DNA of 64,000 nt from Sclerodactyla briareus (GCA_026419785.1 JAODTK010005799.1:62001-126000); one strand, 5' to 3'. Counted from the stretch's first letter, positions 35,461-48,100 are shown. Numbers and translations are program-made. Notes: generated by a model not told the origin, from the letters alone.

Positions 35461-36480
35461 ATCTTTTTGTCTCGCCTGAAACAACGTTTTTTTTTGCCGG
35501 AAGAGACTTAGCAATCACTTTCTCGTGGTTGTGTGTGTGTGTTGTGTGATTTTTTTATGTGCGGGTGTGTGGATGTGTGTTGTGTGTTGTGTGTGTATGT
35601 GGATCCGCTTTCCTAGATAATTTGCAGGATTTTCCCCGAACGATAATATCGATTTCGTAATAAGTTTGGTACGTATTATACGTGGTTAGGGAACCGATCG
35701 ATTGATTTTGGGCACATAAGGTCATTGAATAATTAAGGTAAACCGTCATTAGCCCGAATTTATTCATTCATTGTTTGAGGCTCGTTAGTTAAGATGCAGG
35801 ACGACCGTAGGTGCTGTGGTTATTTAGTTTGGCACAGGGAGGTACTGATTATAAGGTAGATGGACTGGTTAGCTTTTCCTTCAACGTGAAAATGCTAATT
35901 AGAAAAACTTGTCTATTAGCATAATTTGCGAAATTTCAAGGCTTGTCGGATTTTTACGAAACTCAGTGATTGGTCCTACTCTCGGTCTCGAAACATTTGA
36001 CAAAGATTCAGGGTAACTAGAATCATTCAATGTGTCTAATTTGCATAATTTAGCGGAACCTTAAGATTGTTGGTTTTCATATGACACCTGGTGGTGTGGT
36101 TGACCTTCAGTTCCGATTTTTTTAACATAGATTCGGGGTCATTGGTGGTCATTTAATGTGTCTAATTTGCTAGCCGCTCATATTTTTTAACATAGTTTTA
36201 GGTCACTGGAGTCATTGATTATGTCAAGTTTTGCCCCTAGTTGTTCGATTTTTCATGAACTTGATGGGTGTGGGCTCCTATTTTTAGCCCTCCAAATTTT
36301 TGACATAGATTCGAGTCGCTGGGGTTATTCATGTGTCCAGTTTGGCTTAATTTAAATGCGTTTGTGTTGATTTTCAGCTTCTGTTGGGTTTTCCATGGAC
36401 GTATCAAGTGCGGTCCACCTGAATGGGCCCTGAGATATTTGAAATCAGAAAACGGGTCATTGGAAATCAAGTTATGTGTC
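35461..36480 (+). mobile_element. Family Z element, most complete copy
   Basis: It starts with ATCTTTTTGTCTCGCCTGAA, a short spacer, GAGACTTAGCAATCACTTTC and a TG-rich microsatellite (35527-35600). After a GGTCATTGAATAATTAAGG-like segment come four or five direct modules of about 110-130 bp between about 35910 and 36360. Each has a TAATTTGCATAATTT-like start, a TTGTCGGATTTT stretch and an ACATAGATTCGGGGTCA-type end. The copy at 41291-41960 has the same architecture. No protein is encoded; the class is unknown. Confidence 0.6.
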
Positions 36481-36754
36481 CTTCCCCCCTTATTTGCAGA
36501 ATGTAGACAGTACTAGTCACATTTCCCCTTGATACCCTTAGATGGACTGGTCACTACTCATTTTGATTGGGTTACTGATTAGTGGCATTGTATAGGTAGC
36601 TTAGAGGCTGGCAAACTGTAGTATATCCATCTCTATATCATTTAATTTATTTTGTTATTACCTGCTGACTGTTCATTTGCTCTCTTACGCGACCTCTAAA
36701 GATGTGGTTGTTTGAAACAGATGAGGCAAAATATAACAACCCTGTAGCGACGAA

Positions 36755-36835
36755 ATGCGTGACTAGCGGTTCATGAACTTGTTTCTCTTTCCGGATGAGT
36801 ATTCCCTTTTTCCCTGATAATTATCTCTTTGTGGT
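36755..36835 (+). mobile_element. Family Z fragment
   Basis: ATGCGTGACTAGCGGTTCATGAACTTG and TTTCCCTGATAATTATCTC match the lead-in and start of the family Z copy at 34275. The microsatellite and later modules are missing. Confidence 0.4.
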
Positions 36836-37142
36836 AGGGATATGGTTCTACATGTGACATACGTTGCATCTGAGGTCAGCATCTACATCAGTGGCGAACT
36901 GAAGATTTGTCACGATGATGGGGTGGGCAGCGGTGAGGTCGGGACCCCAAGAAGTGCGCCTCCATATGGCCTCCACTCCTCATCGGTAAATAAATGCGCA
37001 ATTTATGGGCTTCTAGACACGTACTGTTGCAAAATTTCGACAAACATCCGCTGTAAAACGTCCTACTGAACAGTAAAACTAGTAACTAAACTAGAGTTTT
37101 TGTGTCGAAATGTACGCCCACATGGGTCCAAGAAGGGTGCCC

Positions 37143-37185
37143 GGCCCCCCCCCCGGCCCCCCCCCACCCCCCCCCCCCCCCGTCT
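37143..37185. repeat. C-rich tract
   Basis: CCCCCCCCGG followed by two longer C runs. Surrounding sequence to 37600 shows no recognisable gene or repeat. Confidence 0.7.
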
Positions 37186-37599
37186 GCTCGCTACGGCCCT
37201 GCTTCTACATGCTTGTTGTGGGGGGATGCTGTCTTCCGATATATTTTGACCCATGAATTACCACGTAGTTATCTAAAAATCACAGATGTATTAATCGAAT
37301 TTTACATATTTCTGCCGGTCCATATAGTACTACGTGATTCTGCCTACTTTTAGTGGGCAAGCAATATTTTTGCCAATAGCAGAGATATTACCTTCTCTCT
37401 TGATATTTTTCCACAGCAAGTGGCACCATTTGTACATACTATGTTCGATAGGAAGAGAATCAGACCATGTTGAATTTGTTTTAAATGTTACACATCTATA
37501 CCCCTTTCACTGAATCTAAGAAAAATGATATTTTTTTCCTTTTTTTATGGTATACTTGCCGAGCACTCGAACCTATTCAAAGCCTAGCAGGCGATGCAG

Positions 37600-37970
37600 A
37601 CCTGGAATACTATCCTCTTGTCAGCTTGCGAATCCCACTATCTGCCACGGAATAAGGCAATGCCTTCGGCGGTACCTCAATGGTTTAGGTCTTGCTGGAA
37701 AGAGTCCAAATGTAAGGCACTATATTCAAGCCGTATAAGTTGGGGTGGGATAATCACACGGCAAACAAAAAAAACAAAAAGACTGCAACTTTCAAATTGC
37801 CTACCTCTCGCTTGTCCCTGCTCCCATCCCCTGTGCTGAGCGAGCGTCCAGCGAGAATGGAACAGGTTGCCATTAAAGTCTTTGGTATGGAGGCGAACCT
37901 GTAATCGCGCACCCCCGTCAACCGGATAAAAGGGCCGACGCTCTACCAACTGTGCCAACCACTGGTAGAT
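37600..37970 (-). mobile_element. tRNA-derived SINE
   Basis: On the minus strand the head reads GGTTGGCACAGTTGGTAGAG (about 37955-37936), matching an RNA polymerase III A box, and 35-40 bases later AGGTTCGCCTCC (37900-37889) matches a B box. The spacing and the intervening stem-like sequence resemble a tRNA body, but it does not fold as a full tRNA by eye and continues into a non-tRNA body with a TTTTTGTTTTTTTTGTTTGC tract (about 37785-37766). This is the standard layout of a tRNA-derived SINE. The 93-residue minus frame over it is not a gene. Confidence 0.65.
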
Positions 37971-38485
37971 ATTAAGAGCCTATACACCTGTGACTTACAG
38001 GCAGTGTCCGATTCGAGATACCGTCGACCCAGGCAACATTCGCCTATTCAGTAAGCTATGTGTACTCTCTTCTTAGAAACCATAGCGCCATGAGCAACTC
38101 TTGATCCATCAATGAGAGATGCGGAGATTGGAGGCGTTTCTACGTGAAGAATTCACCATCACAACTGAAAGGTATATTTTTCCGCGGAATTTGGCCTACA
38201 AATGTGGCTGATTTCTGTGGGGTATATGAATTATCACTTTTCTTCCAACACTATTCCGTACTTCCTGTTTAATTGCTAAAAATGTTTATGATAATACGGT
38301 TTTACAAGGGATGATGAATAGTTGTTTGAAAAGTGCTCAATTGCCACACACTGCCTAAGGGTGGTTTTAATGAGCAGCCTATTGCGACAGCTGTTTTTAT
38401 CTCAAAGTGATAGAGACCCGATATGTATGCTTCCTTCGCGCGGGCTAGCTAAAGAGAACAGTCTATAATGTGGTACATAATTAAT
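37971..38485. other. No recognised feature
   Basis: Neither strand shows a convincing open frame or a repeat shared elsewhere in the window. Confidence 0.35.
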
Positions 38486-39092
38486 TCCCGCAACACTTTT
38501 GAGTGTTCGGGGAATATTGGTTTTGGGGGCTGTTAGCGCCGTCGCCGCCGCCGCCGTCGAACGTTAGCGTAAGACGCAATAAATCTTCAACGCTATCAGA
38601 TGAGCTGAACTTGGTACACATGCCGTCCTAGCAAAATCTCGGATGAGTTCGAAAGTGGGCGTCACTGCATGTCAGCTGCCTCTATTTTGCAGGTTCAAAA
38701 GGGAAAACAGGTTGGTCGATTACAGGAAACATGACGGTATTCAGGTTACCGGAGGTCAAATTTGTCGTTTTGGCGAAAAACAGAGTCAGTTCGATCACAT
38801 GAAACTTGTGAGTGGGGACAAACAAGTTGAGGCCCGAAAACATTGACGGTAATTTCAAAAAAGGTCACCAGAGGTCAAGGGCGTTTAATTGCGAATTTTC
38901 TAACTTCGTTGGATGTGAACGAAACTTGGAGAATGTGAATACAGTTGGTCCTGAACAACAGGTAGGCCGCATATCCAAAGCCCCAGAGGTTCAAATGGAC
39001 ATAAACTTCCGGTGCTTTCTTCAACGAGGTCAACAAAGGCATTCCTGCGAGGATATCTATACAGTGGCGGTTACCCGCCTGCACATGCTTAG
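38486..39092 (+). mobile_element. Family H element, copy 3
   Basis: The left end is TCCCGCAACACTTTTGAGTG with TTCGGGGAATATTGG (a hairpin at about 38487-38511), then GGGGGCTGTTAGCGCCGTCG and a GCC tract (38536-38556). The body has AACTTG..ACA modules, and a GTTGGTCCTGAACAACAG block (about 38945) shared with 51461. The right end is CAGTGGCGGTTACCCGCCTG with CACATG, CTTAG (39088-39092) and T. In this orientation both ends fit a Helitron-like element: 5' TC, and a 3' hairpin close to CT(T)AG. Confidence 0.65.
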
Positions 39093-39289
39093 TTTATGAA
39101 GACGATGTGCCGCTGACTGGAGGCCATCGTTACTGTAAGCTTACTGTGAGAAACTGTATTACTGGTCTTGAGGATTGAGTGATTGCGGATAGATGAAAAT
39201 GGAGGGGCAGCTACCCGAATTTCCAGGGGATTGAGGCTGAGGATTCCATGAAATTCCAGATATCAACAGGACTGTTGTAGTGCAAGTCT

Positions 39290-39600
39290 ATAGGAGGACG
39301 ATATACCGAAAGTAGGAGTGAGCCATAGGATGGAGTTCAATTTAACGGGGGACGGTTGTTCGACTATCGAAAATCGTCTCAGTGCAATATAGAAGACGAT
39401 ATACCGTGTTATGATATTCATGATATAGTTCAATACCCGGGGGACGGTTCTTCTCCACGGACAAAAATGTTCAGGGCAAGTATATCATCGAAGGTTAGAT
39501 ATATACGAGAGACGGTTGTTCGCATGCGGTGAAATTCCCCCAGGAAAATTCTATCGATGACGGATACGCCTGTGATATACCGTATTACCGTAGTAGTCGG
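39290..39600 (+). repeat. Tandem repeat of about 95-105 bp
   Basis: GACGATATACCG followed some 55 bases later by GGGGACGGTTGTTC occurs at about 39296, 39401 and, more diverged, 39493, with a last GATATACCGTATTA at 39576. No coding function. Confidence 0.6.
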
Positions 39601-41280
39601 ACGCCTACGAGACCAAGCGTCTAGTTTTAGTCAGGTGTTGACCACAGTGACCTTTTTTAAAATATGGTACATCGCGAAAAAAGCTCACAATTACGAACTT
39701 CCAGGTGAATGATAGGAACATACATGAATGCTGACAAGGAATAACTGAGTTGGCGTTTCGTTTTTGTCGGCAAGTACAAAGTATTCTTTCGTACCATGTG
39801 TAATAATCGCTCATACGCAATTTTTATTACCGAAAAATGTCTGACTATCACATACCAAAAACTAATTATCGGTTCATTATACAAGCCGCTTAAGGCATCA
39901 TGGCCGCTGATTTGTTTCCATCTATCCCCACCCAACCACTATTCATCGTCCACCCGCCCAAAAAACACCAATCCATGGACCCACAATCGACAGCAATGTA
40001 CATTTTTATAGTATTCAATAGCGTGATGGAGTTCATTGGGTCAGGTGCGAAGCCCTCCCAGGAGTCGATCATCCGGACCATACGCCTGGTACCGCCTGGA
40101 AAACTCTGCAGAAATCTGGGACGCACATCAACCACGAGGCCGCATTGACCTAGCGAAAAGATACGGATACACATCGGGGAAAGTGGTTATGCTACTACTC
40201 AGACACGGAGGTTGATGAGATGTGTATGGACCTGCCCGGCTGGGTCGCCGGGCAGTGCGGACACGCAGCGAAGGTCAGCAACCAGGAATAACTGACGCGC
40301 AAAGGGCGCCCTCGCAAACATTCATAGTGTCTACAACAGCTGGGGGGGGGGGGGGGGGGTGGGGGTGACTTCACGGACGAGGGCGCTGTTCGCGAGCTGG
40401 AAGCTTCGATCAGGAGGACTGGGGCATCGATACAGAATGACGTACAAGCCGATGTGTTCACTCCTTGACATAACAGGGTATAAGTGGAAGCTAAGGCCAG
40501 TCATCTATCAGAGCGTATATGACCACTCGTAGCAGGTCGAATGTCACTGCTGTGAGGGCATAGCCCCCCTCCCCCCGCTCGAACAGCCCATAAAGTGCAA
40601 GAAGGAACGCCACCATCGCCCTCATCCTTAAAGGACCCACTAATAACCCTGACTGAAACAATGCCAAAATTGTGTCTGACCAACTAATTAGGTTCAGTTC
40701 TTGACTGATCATTTAGTCAATCGGAATAAATGGATGAGATGAGGGCACTTGGGCCCCGTCGAGGGCCGGGAATCAGTGTAGCCATCTTCAGCCATATAGG
40801 CAATGTGCAAGTTGTCGTCACCTTATAAGTCCATTCCACGAGATATCGCCATATTCCGTGTAACATGTGAGGGATGCGCAGCTGACAAAAACGCGCAATT
40901 GTCCAGGGTTTGCACCCTTGCGGGCCTTGAAGATAGTTCGATCCTCTGCGCGGGCAATAATTTGTTTAGCTGTGCCGTGAGGTGAAGCATGGCGATAAAA
41001 CATCAGTACGACCCCGGATGAATATAGTGCTTCCATTTTGCGATCACTTCAGCATAGGGGAGCTTGACCCTGACTGACGAGGAATGACTGAAGTACAATA
41101 ATTAATCGCAAGTGACAGATCTACGCAGTCAGAGGTGGCTCTACCAGAGTCATGCCTCTCTCTTAAGTGAAGCTATAAACCCATGGAAATTAAAAAACAC
41201 TGGCAAAACTAGGTTAGTGGTGCTTCCACAGCGAGTGCTCCAAGTCGGGACAGTGAATTAAATGAGCCTTGAAAATATTT
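39601..41280. other. No recognised feature; G run at 40343-40360
   Basis: Open frames overlap on both strands (for example 39900-40148 on plus and 39890-40174 on minus) without recognisable motifs. A G run lies at about 40343-40360. Confidence 0.35.
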
Positions 41281-41290
41281 CTAGTAGAGT

Positions 41291-41960
41291 CCATTTTGTT
41301 CTCGCCTGCATGAAATTCAGGAAGAAAAACTTAGTGGTCACTGGCGTGTTGGGTGAATGGGTGCGTGTGTATGTGTGTGGCGTGCGCGTGGGTGTTAGTG
41401 TGTATGTCACCACTTCTTGTCGGCAGTGAGGCGATTATGACGCCCTTTTGGGGTAGCACCGTGGGTTGGGTGTACACGATCGATTAGATTTTGGGCAGCG
41501 AAGGCATTGATTAGGTGGGAGGTAATAATAATTATATAATTTATGTTGAGCTCGTTGGAAGATTACACAAGAACCGTATGTGCTCAGTGATGTAGTTCAG
41601 ACATGTAGAACCTGGATGACAATTAAATGAACCGATTATTAGAATCAAGCCGAAACTGCTAATTAAGTGGTATAATTGCATATTTATGCGAAGTTGTCGG
41701 ATTTTCACGACACTTGGTGGATGTGGTCTACCATGGTCCCGAGAAATTTAAAAGTCAAGTTCGGGGTCACTGGAGGTCATGAAATGTGTCTAAAGGTCAT
41801 AATGTATGCATTTTTGGAAGTCTGTTGGATTCCACAACTAGGTTAGATGAGATTCCGATCAATTTAAAGGTACGGCTGGGGTCAGTAGAGGTCATTGTAG
41901 CAGGCCTAATTGCCTAATGTATCCAGTTCCAACTTGGTAAAATTCGCCAAACTCAGTAGG
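41291..41960 (+). mobile_element. Family Z element, second long copy
   Basis: CATTTTGTTCTCGCCTGCAT, ACTTAGTGGTCACTGGCGTG and a GT-rich tract (41360-41405) are followed by at least two modules with TTGTCGGATTTTCACGACAC / CTGTTGGATTCCACAAC and GTTCGGGGTCACTGGAGGTC / GGCTGGGGTCAGTAGAGGTC. The order is the same as at 35461-36480. Confidence 0.55.
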
Positions 41961-43190
41961 TTAACATTTTCTGAATTGATGGTGGATGTTCATGAATTTG
42001 ATTGACTTCATCATATATAGTTTCTGTTAGAAGAAAGCACTGAGACGAACAAACCATAGCTCCTGTGACAAAATTTTACGCTGTATAAGCTGCCGACGAG
42101 CAAACCCTCCTGATCCAACAAATTTGATTAGGTGATAGTGACTACGAAAAAACTGTAAATTTTATTTCCTCCTTTACCTCTTTGATTTGAGGCAAAGAAG
42201 CTCAGGCTGCTAAGGGAGTTGGAACATTTTAAGTTGGATTTCGGGTCAAAAAAAGCTGAGTTGAATGAGCATGAACTAGTTGGTGTTATAGAAACCAACG
42301 ATCGCGCAACCAGGCGAGACACTTTTGGCGATCGACCTTGTAGTGGTTAGTATGCCTCGCGCCTGCGCGGTAATCTTTTTATGGAGTTTATGCAGTAACT
42401 CACCTTACTAGAACCATGAGTGGTTTGTCGATGTATGGAAAGATTTTGCGCGAAGAATCGAACGCAACGAGTGCACGTCATCAGTAATCATGTGTGTCAG
42501 GGGGACGTAATTCGTATACAAAATCAGTGTAGCAGGGGGCGTGGCCTAACTATAAGTTTGGGGACTGTTAGCCACTGTTAGATGATGTAATGTGTCACAT
42601 GACTCGTCATCAGCCCCATCAGGTCACTTAATTGATGGCTAATGACGTAATTATCTAACAGTAACGTAAACTTAAAACGCAGCCTCGTATCATCACGAGC
42701 ATGTTTCAGTGCGCCCTATGATTTTTCAGCTGTGCAGAGAAACTCAAACGGCAATACTCCCCATGCATTCCATGGTTGATCAAAAATCTTCTGGTGGCCG
42801 GGATTGGGCCCCGCCTCCTGCATTTTGTTTGAGGAGTGGGAGTATATTTAATGAGGGGAATCTACCTGCTACCAGGTATGATGTAATCGGATTATTACAC
42901 TAGTAATAGTCTAATGCCAACAATTCGTGGGACCGGTATACTGGTTTGCCTTATTTGACACCCACCGACAAAATATAAGTTATAAAAAGACCACGAATGA
43001 CCTTGAACGTCGATAGTGATGTAATCATCAGGGGCCCGATGGGACGGATGAGATATTGTAGGCAGTTTGCCTGGGCACCTATAGTCATGGTGTGGCTTAG
43101 CCATAGAACCAGTTGCTAGGTTAACCAGAATGGGGGGGTGCCGTTGGTGGAGTACGGTGTCGGGTGATCCAGCATGTGGTGCACTCGCGA
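41961..43190. other. No recognised feature
   Basis: TTAGATGATGTAATGTGTCACATGACTC near 42579 and AATGACGTAATTATCTAACAG near 42641 form a loose inverted relation. No gene or named repeat was found. Confidence 0.3.
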
Positions 43191-43215
43191 AATTGTAGTA
43201 GTGTGCGTTGCCGTG

Positions 43216-43248
43216 GTGTTGTGTGTGTGTGTGTGGTGTGCGTGCCGA
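43216..43248 (+). repeat. GT microsatellite
   Basis: GTTGTGTGTGTGTGTGTGGT and following GTG units. The long minus-strand frame across it (42895-43299) reads His/Thr repeats and is not a gene. Confidence 0.75.
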
Positions 43249-43440
43249 TGTGTAGGTTTTTGGGAATATTTCCCCTTTGGAGTGGTCGACATTGTACAAA
43301 TTTTACGCATGCCTGATCGTCACAAAATTAGCGAAACGATCGCAAACTCGTGAAATTGATGGAAGACATTTGGGGATATGTTTCATTTTGGAGTGTGGCC
43401 AATTTTTTTTTCATATTTTTCAAGTTATGCTGCTTCCAAT

Positions 43441-43515
43441 GGCTGAATGATTGAAAATTTCGTAGCAGTGTGCAAAGGCACATATAACAGCTTTTTCCCA
43501 TGCAATCATTCAGCC
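43441..43515. repeat. Inverted repeat (13-bp perfect arms)
   Basis: GGCTGAATGATTG (43441-43453) and CAATCATTCAGCC (43503-43515) are perfect reverse complements with 49 bases between. This could be a MITE terminus pair or a chance fold in A/T-rich sequence. Confidence 0.45.
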
Positions 43516-45230
43516 GTAAATTACCAAAATGGGGGATTTTAGGGGAAAAAATTTTTTTTGGACCAAATTTTTAAATCGTTTCTTTTTCTCAGTATATTCA
43601 AGGTTTGACTACTGAATGGATGCAAATTTGCACCGAGATACAAAGTATCAAAACCACGGGTTTCCCACTAGCCGCTGAAAAATTTCCTGGAAGTTTCTAT
43701 GTCGCTATGTAAATACTTTTTTGGGGAAAATGGCTGTTTCCTTACATATTTTGATAAATTTTTTGTCTGTTTTGACAACTAGCAAAATAGGGCATAGAAA
43801 GACTGAATAGTTCCGACATTTGCTGATGGAGCCTGCAACTCCAGGTTTGCACTCTTGTTTATGATTGTAATTTCCTGATAACTTGGTGGTCACAAGCTCA
43901 TTCGGTTTCACTTCCTTTAAACCTGAAAACCATTGCCACTGTTAACCAAAAAAAAAACCATTCAGTCAGACTGTTTCAACGTATAGCCCGTTACGCCAGA
44001 TTGGTCGGATCAGAGGTTGTCCACGATGCACAACGGATTCTTCTCGAGCGGGCTCGTTAACTACTTGTAATTCGGTCTTTGACCCAGATGTTAAAGACAT
44101 CTGTTCTCTTGTCTAATTACCATTGATTTTTTTTTTTTTTTTTAAACAGGAACAGGTTTTAGAAATATCTAAAATGTTAAATTTACTGACCTTTAGAAAT
44201 GTTTTCATCTACTGTGTCATCCACTCAGCTCAAACTGACTCGATGTTTGCAATTGGGTGCGGCGACCTTCAGTGCTGAAGGTGTGGGGGGTGTAGTGGTA
44301 ACTGTTCCCGGTTATGGCGGGGGGTTAGATCTTGTGTTTTGGGTCACCCGTGGTGAGGGTCTGACAGTACCACTATTGTTGGAAACCGTGTATCAAACAG
44401 GATGTTCTGTCTGTCACCTAACCCCCCGTATTTCACTGTTTTTCTTCTTCCCCAGTTAAACCTTTCAAAGGGGGGGCACTCCACCCCACCCTCTTCCATA
44501 TACACTACTGGGCGTACGTTTTAAATTACCTTTAGATTGGCCTACTTGTTGAGAATGCCCATAAATCAATCCTTAGAGGTTTTGTCATAGGCCCTGGGAT
44601 TAGGGTATACTGGCTCACGGAGAGCTTAATAAACAGGTAAACATTGCAAGTTTATAGGCTGCGTCCTTGGGACTTGACCCAGTGATGAACAAACCACTGT
44701 TGACTATATGGCAGCAACGACAAGACAATATCAGTCTGTCCAGGGAAATCGTGTGATAATGAAAAGGTGGACAATCGGGAGTCATTCATGTGGTGATTTA
44801 CAGTAATATCTACACACTTTCACTTGGGTGGCCTCTAAAGTGCAGGGTCCACAACTACCCCTGCCTGAGGGCTATATATTCAGCCGACACTGGCACCCTT
44901 AGGTCAAATATTTTTCTATCCTGACACAAGCATCTTAAATTTTACTGAGTGGGCGGTGGCCACGCAAAGCTCTAATAATTCAAACGACATGTATTAGGCT
45001 CCCGAATGCATAGCGAAACTACATCTTTCACCCAGACGAACAAACTCCATTACTGCAACATCCCTCTAAAATGTTTTGTTGCCAAGATTTCAATGTCAGC
45101 GGTCAAATTAACAACATTCCAGTGTTTTAAGGCCGTCTTGATCTTTCAAACATGTGCGTTCCTTGAGATCTCGTGATAGGAACTTGTCGTACATTAGTCT
45201 ATTCACTTTAAGTTTTGTCTCAACAGAACG
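43516..45230. other. No recognised feature
   Basis: T run at about 44126-44142. The plus frame 44199-44459 (86 residues) has no recognised motif. Nothing else was assigned. Confidence 0.35.
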
Positions 45231-45440
45231 AATCTGGTCATCACAATTCACCCATGTCACAAGGTCGAGGTCAAACGAATCAAGAGGTCCAAGAGGTCGG
45301 TCACCAAGGGGTTCCTTCTCTCCATAGATATGCTTTATTTATGCCCTCTGCTTGTAATCCTCTCGTTATCGTACTCACATGCCTTTGAGTTCATTACCTC
45401 TGACCTTGACCTTCTATTGCACAAGAACAAATAAAAAATA
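45231..45440. repeat. GGTCA-rich segment
   Basis: CACAAGGTCGAGGTCAAACG is followed by AAGAGGTCCAAGAGGTCGGTCACC, and further on by TGACCTTGACC (about 45401). The wording is akin to the AGGTCA-rich repeat at 32040-32660 but too diverged to call a copy. Confidence 0.35.
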
Positions 45441-47429
45441 GGGGTCTTTCCTATAACGCGCGTTGCCCTATCTGCAACCTTAGCAATGCCATAGCCTGAT
45501 TCGTGCTCACAATAATTGTTACCTCTCATTACCTCGGATGACTTTTGGACTGGTAACAAGAACGATAAGTAAACCACATGTCGATTTGAACTCCATTGAC
45601 ATTTTGTGTGTTTGGAGATATCTGCTCAAAGAGGTAGCGCACACTACGAACACGCACATATGCATATGTCACGTAACTACATATAGATTCTGCTTTCTTA
45701 GCGTGGAATAAACAGAGACTCAGTGAGTTATTAATTAATTTCTGATAACCAGACTGACAGATCAAGAACAACGGAATCATTTACCCCGTCTTTTAGTAAG
45801 GGTAACGGTATATTTCAATGTCCCGTCCCCTTAAACAAAACGGTCACAATCTCGTCACAAACATTCAGCGGTGGCCTGTACTTGCGAAGAAACACTTGTC
45901 AAAATCCTTGTATATAGGGTTTTAAGACTGCCTCTTTTGCCTCTGATGGGCACTGGTCTTATACCAGAAATTCACTAGATATATACGATTCACACCCAGT
46001 GAAGAGTGTGGCGTAAAGAGGTGGTACTAACTTGGTAAAAAGACGCAAATTTTCTGTGCGTTGTTGTCGTCCTCTACCAACTTATTACGCCTAGTCCCAT
46101 GAGAAAACTCGGGCTAGCAGTGGACCTACCATTAGCAAAGGTAACTGAACCTGATGGCATTTTGTTCATCTATTTTGGAAGATAGGGGTGGAGTCTGGCA
46201 CGCGACAACGTCGTGTGGGTGCGGTTTTTGAATGAATGACAGATGGTGGTAGTAGTAGTGCTGCTAGCAGCGACGTCACAAGCCGCTGGGGACAACCAGT
46301 GGATATCTATTGGCTGTGTCCCCATTGAGTCTATCGGAATTGTGGAATGTCATTAGCGTATTACAGGGTTCTCGTAGTTCTCTAGAGCTCTACAATCCCA
46401 ATAAGACGTGGGTAGTTTTTACTGTAGGGTTCTTTCAGTATACTAGGAACTGCCGGCTTTGGCTCCACGATTTCAAGAGTCGGAACTAGTGTGTGTCGAG
46501 TAATGTCTGTTTTTTCTTTCTAGCACAGATGGGGCTAGGAGAACGTGGTGTAAAATGCACCTGTACGTTCACAATATCCTCCCCCCAACATTGCGGCTGT
46601 GATCCGAGAAAAACCGATGGATTGAGAATAGCATGGGCGGTTTTGAGAAAATGTGTTAATTTAGCATGCCCGTCGGAATGAAGAATAGGCCTATCTGAAA
46701 TCAAGTGACGGGGGGGCTGTTTTCAGTAGTTGCAGGTGCATGACTGCACGGACTAGTATTGAACTTTTTTCCCTTCAATGACCGGAATGCATTGAAATTT
46801 CCGTTTGTGGTTCTCAGGGGGGGGGGGGTGACTTTCGTTTCACCCCTGAGTCGCCCAACCGATATTTCCTATGTGGCACTAAATCTGTCTTAATTATTTA
46901 ATGTGTCCACATTTTCCAGGCCTACAATGAATCCATCGCTCATGTAAACTTGAGCCTGGGACTGATCGAAAGGCGCTGATAAACGGACTTTGAAGTAACA
47001 TTTTCGCAGGTCCGTGACGGTCTTCAGTGTAGTAACTCAGCTCGCGATTTTCAGTGTTGAGCTCAATCCCACACCACACCTCAACCTTACACCCCCTAAC
47101 TACACTCACCACACATCCTCGTGTAAACAACTCATAGTATTTCGCTCACAATGTCCTGTATTTGGACAGATCCACCCAGCAGACTGCTTGCAATAATGGA
47201 CTTTAGTTGTTTGCAGCTGCATTCAAAGATTCCTTCTTTCCTGACCGCCCACACAAATAGCGAAAAAAGTGCGTTCAGACACCCATGCAATGAACCCGTG
47301 CCCCCTCTTCCCGACCATCGTCCCTTGTTTCGCCACGGCACGAATTATGGAGAAATACGTCAACCAGGGATTGCGTGAATAATGCTTGGAGATAACCAAA
47401 AAAATTCATAAACATTACTCTGAAATACC
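45441..47429. other. No recognised feature; G run at 46818-46828
   Basis: Open frames on both strands are short, overlapping and without motifs. No window-internal repeat was recognised. Confidence 0.35.
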
Positions 47430-48100
47430 TGGTAAGACGCGACGGGCACAGGGCGGCGATTTTCCATGGGGGTGGGGGGGGGGTGGGGGGGGGGGGGGGG
47501 GGGGGGGGGGGGCTGGCGGGCGTCCCGTCAATAAGTTTTGGTTGAGGGAACTCATTGCATTTTGCCTCCCCTCCCCCAATATTTGAGCCCGACTGCTATT
47601 TTTTCTAACACTGTAATCCGACGTATGCAAAGCACCATGTTCAACCAATGCATAATGACCTTGATGTCATGTTGAGTGAATTCTGGCTTGAATTTTGCCT
47701 TCAGAAAATGCCTGCAATTTCCTCTGGGTTGTTTCTATCAACGAAAACGGGTTCTCCTTCAGCTTTATATCGGTCGCTCGAAGACTGGCTTTACACTTGG
47801 TGTTGCTCCTTCATTGGACGTTGTCGATTTCCTGGGTGACCAGTTACTTGAATAAATGAACAAACTAATATACGAATTATTTATTTATGGGTTTGACCAT
47901 AGGAAACTTTGACGTGCCGGTACCATACTACACTACATGATGGCCCGGTGCGGCATCGGAAAGGGGTCAGGGAACCGCCCACAAATTGCGTTGTCAAAAG
48001 ACTGATTCAAATTCAAGTGAAGAAAAGGACAAGTACAAATATTGATTGACTTTCCGATGAATGCCCAAAGTGGGCAATTTGCCCTGTTGGCAAATTTTGG
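47430..48100 (+). mobile_element. Family Y repeat, copy 2
   Basis: Co-linear with 9150-10000: a long G run (about 47469-47512), TTTTGGTTGAGGGAACTCAT, CCCAATATTTGAGCCCGAC, CCAATGCATAATGACCTTG, GTTGAGTGAATTCTGG, CGGGTTCTCCTTC, GAACCGCCCACAAATTGCG, and CAAATTCAAGTGAAGAAAAG with CAAATATTG. The G run is longer than in copy 1. No coding capacity. Confidence 0.65.

Noticed and set aside
37860-37970. Functional tRNA gene
   Set aside because: A and B boxes are present, but the acceptor stem does not pair and the sequence continues into a SINE body.
42895-43299. 134-residue minus-strand frame
   Set aside because: The His/Thr-rich start is the GT microsatellite, and the rest has no domain.
44199-44459. 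86-residue plus frame with a Gly/Val-rich stretch
   Set aside because: No motif, no conserved neighbour and no splice context; open by chance in this composition.
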